DNA of 64,000 nucleotides. Source: Aphanizomenon flos-aquae FACHB-1287. Its GTDB lineage: Bacteria; Cyanobacteriota; Cyanobacteriia; Cyanobacteriales; Nostocaceae. Below the pieces are notes generated by a model that saw nothing but the letters and a program-made list of their open reading frames with translations, did no database searches and had not been told where the DNA came from. The position numbers were made by a program, and so were the translations under genes. This document shows positions 58,377 through 64,000 of the stretch, one piece after another. How positions within the stretch are numbered: the first letter of the stretch is position 1; the number at the start of each line of letters is the position of its first letter. The stretch covers positions 1-64,000 of the forward strand of contig NZ_JACJTO010000008.1 of the NCBI RefSeq assembly GCF_014698755.1. Reading direction: 5' to 3'.

Positions 58377-60377
58377 TTAAACGTTAATCAACGCTCTAAT
58401 GTTACTAATTTCATAATCAAGATCAGCAAATTCTTTCTTATAACGCGCCAATGTCGTTCTTAATTCTTCAGGAATATCATCATCTTCATTCTTGAGAATA
58501 TAGCCGTATTTAATTGCAGTGAGAACATTGACCATATAGATCAGATTAGTAGATTCTAAGATATTAGGAGCGATCGCTGGATCATTTTCACTACCAAAAC
58601 TACCACCCCGTAATGCCAGTGAATTATAGAAAATTTCCCCACCTTCATCAGCTTGAGCATCATTTACCCAAGAATGCCAAAAAGTAATGTGGAAAATCAC
58701 ATAACGACACAACTCTTTCAAGTTCTGAATATCTGTAGCACTGGGTTGGTCAGAAGTAGTAATTGGGCGAGTTGCCTTGACTGTACCATTAATCGTTGTT
58801 CTGGGTATCTCAGGATGATCAAGCTCATTGTGATCATACAAATCGTAGTCACTATCATTGCTTACCACCAAAGGTTGATAAGCCACACTATGCTCCACTA
58901 TATCATCAGATAAACGGTGAATTTCTGCCCAATCCTTCACAATTTCCTCTTGATAATTTTGGAAGAAACTATCAATATATTCAGTTAAAACTTGCCAGTA
59001 AAGATTAGCAATTTTCGCAAAAGTATGACCATCAAAAATTGGCTGACGAGGTTTCCAACCTTTCCAATCATAACTGGCCATTCTTTCCTTACAGATTTGC
59101 ACCACAGAACCAGGAGTTAAGGGTCCATTAGTAGTAACTAAACCTACAGTTGGAGATACTAATACTTCATCAGCCCGTTGATTAATATTAACCAAACTTT
59201 TCACATGAGGCAATAACATCAAGCGCACAGGATTTTTGCGTAAATTGCGGAAAGCAGCAATTGTATATTGCTCCATTTGTAAATGAGCCTTAATATAATG
59301 CTCAATCATTTCTGCCGCAAAGAAACTATTAGTACGGAAAATTCGTTTCGCTTGTAACCATTTTTCCCCATCTTGAGGAGTATAGGTAACAGGATCTTTC
59401 AAAGGAGAATGGGGAGCTAAAGAATCAGGATAACGACTTTGTACAGTAATTGCAGTTACCACCAACTTATTATCTTTGAGTTCCAAAAAGGCTTCTACAT
59501 TATTGAGGTCGTGGTCATTATCCTTTTCATAATTGTCCCAATTGAATCCTGTTTTAAACAGATTTGGGTTCTGCTTATTCCGTTTCAGCAAACAGGGATT
59601 CATCCCATTGAGAATCCGTAACACAAAATATTCATCACTTCTGGTATAACCAGGATTTTTCTGATCTAATTTAATGGTTAAATTGGGAGGATAAGCCGCT
59701 TGAATTTCTGGTAAAGTTGGCTGATTAGGATTAAGAGTATTAGTAATAACGTGCTTGGCTTTAATAGGAACTAAACCACTAGCAGCATCATAACCTTGAA
59801 GAGTCCGACCAACTGAATAATCATCGGGTGTTCCTTCTAATTCACTGAAAAATAGACGGGCAAAATGGCTATCAGGTTTATACAACCAGTAAGGAACAGT
59901 GCAAGTACCAAAGTCAAATTCTTTGTCCTTTACATTATCTGAACCTTTGATAATATAGGCAATGCGATAAGTAGAAACTGGTTGCTCATCTTGATCAAAA
60001 TGAATCCGACTATCTAACAATCTTAATTCTAAATCTGGAACATCTAAAAATCCTGCTTTGGCTGGATCATAGTAGATAGTAAACTGACCATTGTAATCGG
60101 TAATTCCTGTGCCTAAATAAGCTCCAGGAGTACCAATATCTCTGTCCCACAATTCTAATTGAATATTGTGCAATGGCTTGTTGCTATCACTAAAAACTAA
60201 CTTACCTTTGACTTTGGATAATTGCTCAAGAGGTTTGTCAAACTTCTGTTCTTTGAGTTGAACAATACTTTTTTTAGCTGCTTTCTCGGCTTTCTTTTTA
60301 CCTAAAGCACTATCGGCTACTTTAATGCCTAAAACTTGTTTGACTTCACTGACAATTTTATTGATTTTATCTGACAT
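58377..60377 (-). CDS. Lipoxygenase family protein with N-terminal beta-sandwich domain
   Basis: Probably a non-heme iron dioxygenase of polyunsaturated fatty acids. Of 666 residues, about 50-140 form a transthyretin-like or CNA-B-like beta domain (LHNIQLELWDRDIGTPG then AYLGTGITDYNGQFTIYYD). The catalytic domain has the helix EHYIKAHLQMEQYTIAAFRN with His360 and His365 (H-x4-H), LMLLPHVKSLVNIN, a CRYVIFHITFWHSWVND segment with His568 and Asn572 (H-x3-N), and a C-terminal Val whose carboxylate would be the fifth ligand (Ile in most family members). Overall similarity is low, so it is divergent. It follows a broken DUF2235 lipase gene. Confidence 0.75.
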   Translation of the reverse strand: MSDKINKIVSEVKQVLGIKVADSALGKKKAEKAAKKSIVQLKEQKFDKPLEQLSKVKGKLVFSDSNKPLHNIQLELWDRDIGTPGAYLGTGITDYNGQFTIYYDPAKAGFLDVPDLELRLLDSRIHFDQDEQPVSTYRIAYIIKGSDNVKDKEFDFGTCTVPYWLYKPDSHFARLFFSELEGTPDDYSVGRTLQGYDAASGLVPIKAKHVITNTLNPNQPTLPEIQAAYPPNLTIKLDQKNPGYTRSDEYFVLRILNGMNPCLLKRNKQNPNLFKTGFNWDNYEKDNDHDLNNVEAFLELKDNKLVVTAITVQSRYPDSLAPHSPLKDPVTYTPQDGEKWLQAKRIFRTNSFFAAEMIEHYIKAHLQMEQYTIAAFRNLRKNPVRLMLLPHVKSLVNINQRADEVLVSPTVGLVTTNGPLTPGSVVQICKERMASYDWKGWKPRQPIFDGHTFAKIANLYWQVLTEYIDSFFQNYQEEIVKDWAEIHRLSDDIVEHSVAYQPLVVSNDSDYDLYDHNELDHPEIPRTTINGTVKATRPITTSDQPSATDIQNLKELCRYVIFHITFWHSWVNDAQADEGGEIFYNSLALRGGSFGSENDPAIAPNILESTNLIYMVNVLTAIKYGYILKNEDDDIPEELRTTLARYKKEFADLDYEISNIRALINV

Positions 60378-60502
60378 AATGATAACTCCTTGTGAATGGA
60401 TTTAGTGGGAAGATTTGTAGTTTAAACCTTTCAATTTAAGGACTGAAGGAGAAAACAAGCCCAATTTAATATTTCTGAAAAAGCTTTGATTTTATTGGTC
60501 AA

Positions 60503-61521
60503 TTAATCTAGTTCCAGTTCAGAAATAATTGGTACTAAATTTTTGGATCGGTAATCTCTACGCTTTTTCAATCGCTCAACTGTGCTTTCATGAAGATCAT
60601 CAACTCGATTTTCAACATCACGAAGTTTAGTTCCTACTAATTTATATATGCCTGGATCGTTCTTAAAATCAATGGTAGGATCTGGAGCAATGCTGATTGA
60701 TTTGAGATCGAATTCTAGTCCCAAGCCTAAGTCTTTGATGGAATCGATCATCCACTGTAAAGCACCATCTGATAAGGGGGTGTGTTCTTCTGTACCACCA
60801 CCAACGCAACCATGCTCACCTGGAAACCACTTTTCAATTAGCCTTTGGTTGGGAGCATCGGGGTTTTTGATCATACGAGTTACATCAAAAATTTCCCGAA
60901 CTTCGTCTATTGCCATAGCGTGCAGTGCATTTTGGACATACTTATTTAAAGTAGGGTCATAGAATTTGTAACGTCTATGAAGTAGTGGAGCAAATATTTT
61001 GAATATAGGTAGCAAAGGAATTCCTAATGCACCCACGGTATCGAAACAACCAAGTAATGTAATATCAACTGGTTTTCCTTGATTTTTTCCGTAGTCTTTA
61101 CGGTAATTAGCGGCTGTCTCACTACTGGGTTTTACATTTCTGTTGCGATAAAGCCCCTAGGCTTTAGGCACTTCAGTAATATATTGGCGGCTGAGAAGAC
61201 CTGAACAATAGATCATTCCTGCTAAACTTCTGACTGTGTATGCACCACGACTAAAGCCAAACAGGTAGATTTCATCACCATCAACGTAATTAAGGCTGAG
61301 GAATTGATAGGCATCTTGTATGCTTTGATCAATACCCAGTCCAATAGTACCACCCAGAATCTTTTTATTCTCAGAACCAATTCCTGCACCATAAAAACGA
61401 TTTGTGGGATTCCATTGTCGGCAGTTCGTTTTACAGATTGACTTAGTTTAACTATATTGGTAGGGCAAAGATTAGTTAAATTTTGCCAAGTTCCATCGCA
61501 GCAAACAACTAGGCGCTTCAT
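60503..61521 (-). pseudogene. Decayed DUF2235 lipase-like gene
   Basis: Conceptual translation gives MKRLVVCCDGTWQNLTNLCPTNIVKL, then GAGIGSENKKILGG, DEIYLFGFSRGAYTVRSLAG with the GxSxG nucleophile, and GCFDTVGALGIPLLP plus RLIEKWFPGEHGCVGGG, all typical of DUF2235 (Tle1-like phospholipase) proteins. Two lesions break it: loss of one base in an A-run at about 61393-61397 and an in-frame TAG at 61157-61159. The C-terminal frame is otherwise open. Sequencing error could explain the first lesion only. Confidence 0.8.
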
Positions 61522-61729
61522 GGTTTATATTCTCAACCTCCTTAACTAGAAATAAATACAATCTGATTAAGATGATACATAAACAAATAGCAACCTGTTC
61601 TAAAAAAAAGATTAAATTATGGGAATTTACCTAAATATAAACTTTGATGACAAAATATAGACAAAAACTACCACCCTATGATTTGGCTACCATCAAGAAA
61701 TAAATAATAGTCAGCAACCGTAATCAAAA

Positions 61730-61760
61730 GATACCCGACCTCTTAAAGAAATCGGGTATC
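61730..61760. terminator. Hairpin of a dispersed repeat family
   Basis: Arms GATACCCGA and TCGGGTATC around a loop containing cctcttaaagaa, the same loop core as the hairpin at 47836-47868. It lies just after ctaB on the minus strand. Confidence 0.6.
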
Positions 61761-61767
61761 TATACTG

Positions 61768-62718
61768 CTACAAATGGAATTGACGAAGGACTGTACTCAG
61801 CAAATGATGAGTCACAGGTAAGCTATCTACCACCATTCCTAAACACAGTAGCATCATGTAGGAAATAGAGTATAAAAATAACTCTCTGGCAATAGTTTTA
61901 TCTTCGGGATTTTGCAACAAGCGCCAAGACTTATGGACAAATACACCGCCTAAAGTTAAGGCAATAACAGCATAGACAATACCACTGGCGTGTAAGGGAT
62001 AAAACAACAAAATTGTTGCAGTGACAGTAATTACCGTATAAAACCAAATTTGCTTTACAGTTGCTTTATCACCAGCTACAACGGGTAACATTGGTATCCC
62101 AACCTTAGCGTAATCATCACGAATCATTAAAGCCAAAGCCCAAAAATGGGGGGGTGTCCACAAAAAGACAATGGCAAAAATTAACCAAGCTGCCCAACTT
62201 AAAGTGTCCGTAACTGCAGCCCAACCAACTAAAGCGGGAATTGCCCCGGCTGCACCACCAATGACAATATTTTGAGTGCTATGGCGTTTAAGCCAATGAG
62301 TATAGACTAAAATGTAGAAGATGATGCCAGAGAAGGCTAAAAATGCGGACAGGAGATTAGCAAAGACAGTAAGAAGAGTAAAAGAAAGTACAGCTAGAAC
62401 GATAGCAAAAATTAAAGCATCACGGGGTTGTACCTTACCAGAAGGCATAGGACGGTGGCGCGTGCGCTCCATATCATAATCTATATCTCGGTCATAGATG
62501 CAGTTAATAGTTTGGGCACTGGCTGCAGCTAAAGTCCCACCAATCATGGTAATAATTAACAACCAAGGATCTACCTCTCCCTGAGCAGCTATCCACATAC
62601 TTCCAGCAGTAGTGATTAATAGCAGGGGGATAATTCGGGGTTTGGTTAACTGGTAGTAACTGTGAACGACTTGGAGAAATGTGTCGTGCTGACGACGAGA
62701 GACATTAGTCTCAATCAT
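61768..62718 (-). CDS. ctaB: Heme O synthase (protoheme IX farnesyltransferase)
   Basis: Adds a farnesyl group to heme B for terminal oxidase assembly. The 316-residue UbiA-family membrane protein has about eight helices, the prenyl-binding [23 protein letters not shown] motif and the second [20 protein letters not shown] loop. It follows ctaA by about 70 nt on the same strand, so the two form an operon supplying heme A. Confidence 0.96.
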   Translation of the reverse strand: MIETNVSRRQHDTFLQVVHSYYQLTKPRIIPLLLITTAGSMWIAAQGEVDPWLLIITMIGGTLAAASAQTINCIYDRDIDYDMERTRHRPMPSGKVQPRDALIFAIVLAVLSFTLLTVFANLLSAFLAFSGIIFYILVYTHWLKRHSTQNIVIGGAAGAIPALVGWAAVTDTLSWAAWLIFAIVFLWTPPHFWALALMIRDDYAKVGIPMLPVVAGDKATVKQIWFYTVITVTATILLFYPLHASGIVYAVIALTLGGVFVHKSWRLLQNPEDKTIARELFLYSISYMMLLCLGMVVDSLPVTHHLLSTVLRQFHL

Positions 62719-62790
62719 GTTGGGCTTTTTCCTTATTTTTCAAGAACTGGTCAGCAAAACGCTTTTTGGCAGGAATAGGAAGCTGAGGTT

Positions 62791-63720
62791 TTATAGATTT
62801 GGGCTGTGAGTAGGAGTGAATGAATCCCGCAGTGATAAAACTGTAAATACTACCAAAGTACCGAGTAAAGTTGCACCGATAGCTTGGTGAGAAACAGTAA
62901 GAGGTTCAACTTGTAAACGTAAGCGGAAGGTAGCTACACCCAATAGAAGTTGTAAAATCAACAAACCACCCGCCATATTAGCTAGTTTCCGCAAAGCCGG
63001 ATGTAATGCTGGTGTCCGCCAAGAAATCAAGACCACTGCCAAAGTAGCTATAGTTGGTGGTACTAAGCCAAAAATATGGCTGTACATAACACCACAAAGT
63101 TGTTCATCTGCCAAACACTGGTGTAAAGCCCAGCGAGAACCCACTAAAGCGCCCAGTAAACTTTGTAAATAGACGCAAATAGCAGCAGTTAGACCTACCC
63201 AAGGTAACTTACCTACTGTTCCTGTGCCTTGATAGGGGGTCAAACTCGTACCGATAATTAACAACGTAGTGAAAAATAGCAACGCTGTCCCCAAATGGGC
63301 GGTAACGATATCAAACCGCAACAATTCAGTTACAGTGAGTCCTCCCAAAATCCCTTGGAAGACAATTAAAAACAGGGCAAATGTAGAGGACCAAGGCAGC
63401 CACTTGGGTAAAGACAGACGATGCCACCAAGATAACCCGCAGAGAGCGATCGCACTAAAGCCAATTAAAGCCGCATCAAGGCGATGAAACCACTCCAAAA
63501 ACACTTGGAGATTCATTTGTTTGGCTGGAATTAATTCCCCATAGCACAAAGGCCAGTCAGGGCAAGCAAGTCCAGCATTCATGACCCGGGTAGCACTGCC
63601 TATAGCCATCAAAATTAAGGTGGCTACGCATATTTTCCACACCAAGCGACGAATCATCTCCTGAGGCTGTTGTGCTACTGTTGCCGCTTTATTTTGTTGT
63701 TCTAGGACAAATTCGTTCAT
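62791..63720 (-). CDS. ctaA: Heme A synthase
   Basis: Oxidises heme O to heme A. A 309-residue COX15/CtaA protein with eight helices and four heme-ligand His: EWFHRLDAALIG, DIVTAHLGTALLFF, one in the second half (LHQCLADEQ region) and VSHQAIGATLLG. The paired Cys (Cys-Leu-Ala-Asp-Glu-Gln-Leu-Cys) of the type found in CtaA is seen at about residue 200. The ATG at 63720 has an AAGGT site upstream; a frame 21 codons longer is less likely. Confidence 0.94.
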   Translation of the reverse strand: MNEFVLEQQNKAATVAQQPQEMIRRLVWKICVATLILMAIGSATRVMNAGLACPDWPLCYGELIPAKQMNLQVFLEWFHRLDAALIGFSAIALCGLSWWHRLSLPKWLPWSSTFALFLIVFQGILGGLTVTELLRFDIVTAHLGTALLFFTTLLIIGTSLTPYQGTGTVGKLPWVGLTAAICVYLQSLLGALVGSRWALHQCLADEQLCGVMYSHIFGLVPPTIATLAVVLISWRTPALHPALRKLANMAGGLLILQLLLGVATFRLRLQVEPLTVSHQAIGATLLGTLVVFTVLSLRDSFTPTHSPNL

Positions 63721-63783
63721 TAACAATACCTTCAGACCACTTGTGCTGGAAATTGAAAATTTTCTATTTTGATTTAGTGCCAA

Positions 63784-64000
63784 CTGATATTCACCCTAAC
63801 GTATAGGTCAGAATATAGAAATCAGCTTTCCCTTATACTTTGGATCACTTTAGCTAGTTTTCGCTGTAATATCTCGTGCTATTTTGCAGATAGGAATAAT
63901 TGCTAAATGAGAATTAATGGGAATTTTTGGACTAATTATCATCTAACCTGGGGAATACGACTCATCTCTCTTGTACTCAAAATTGTGATCTTGATCCAAA
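63784..64000. other. Upstream region of ctaA and window end
   Basis: A plus-strand ATG at 63907 opens a frame running off the window (31 codons, MRINGNFWTNYHLTWGIRL), weakly preceded by ATAGGAA. It may be the start of a gene or chance. I see no signal allowing a family call. The ctaA promoter should lie here. Confidence 0.3.

Overview
The window is chromosomal DNA from a cyanobacterium, most likely a filamentous Nostocales member of the Anabaena/Dolichospermum/Aphanizomenon type. The sequence evidence is a tRNA-Leu(UAA) gene split by a group I intron, ndhL next to a DUF3007 gene and trpA, frequent GCGATCGC (HIP1) palindromes, low GC, short heptameric tandem repeats between genes, zinc-ribbon Ser/Thr kinases, a phytol kinase, and heme A and heme O synthases. 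The genus is inferred and has not been tested.

Layout. 0-4.8 kb: two unknown genes, a geranylgeranyl-reductase-like flavoprotein, frr and pyrH (overlapping, minus strand), and an alpha/beta hydrolase. 4.8-10.7 kb: a minus-strand cluster with four small double-glycine leader peptides, a C39-peptidase ABC exporter and an HlyD-type adaptor, which looks like a peptide secretion locus. 11-20.7 kb: phytol kinase-like gene, yidD, an orphan adenine methyltransferase, the intron-containing tRNA-Leu, ndhL, DUF3007, trpA, a sugar-type MFS carrier, DUF29 and argS. 21.1-22.9 kb: a two-gene AAA ATPase/DUF4276 module resembling a split OLD-type defence nuclease. 23.4-32.6 kb: cobalamin-binding protein, adenylate-forming enzyme, two tandem Ser/Thr kinases, and an Mla-type lipid transport ATPase with its MCE protein. 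32.8-40.2 kb: clpC, an SUMF1/FGE-like protein paired with a helical protein sharing its N-terminal module, a VapBC-like pair, a universal stress protein and pgk.

40.3-47.9 kb is an accessory stretch: a PemK/MazF-type pair, a large protein with a PD-(D/E)XK-like motif, a relic copy of the 3' end of pgk carrying a small insertion, DUF29 and Uma2 genes, an internally deleted IS630-type element with both inverted repeats, a truncated YhaV toxin abutting an IS4-type remnant, a GNAT-like gene, and a PIN-domain gene split by an in-frame TGA. 47.9-57.8 kb returns to ordinary genes: putA (carrying a repeat-like insertion), chrA, glycerophosphodiesterase, ligA, a fasciclin protein and pyrE. 58.4-61.5 kb holds a divergent lipoxygenase with all side-chain metal ligands, next to a decayed DUF2235 lipase gene. 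61.8-63.7 kb is ctaA-ctaB.

The most interesting systems are the double-glycine peptide export cluster, the lipoxygenase/DUF2235 pair, the AAA/DUF4276 module, the FGE/helical-adaptor operon, and the decayed, toxin-rich 40-48 kb stretch.
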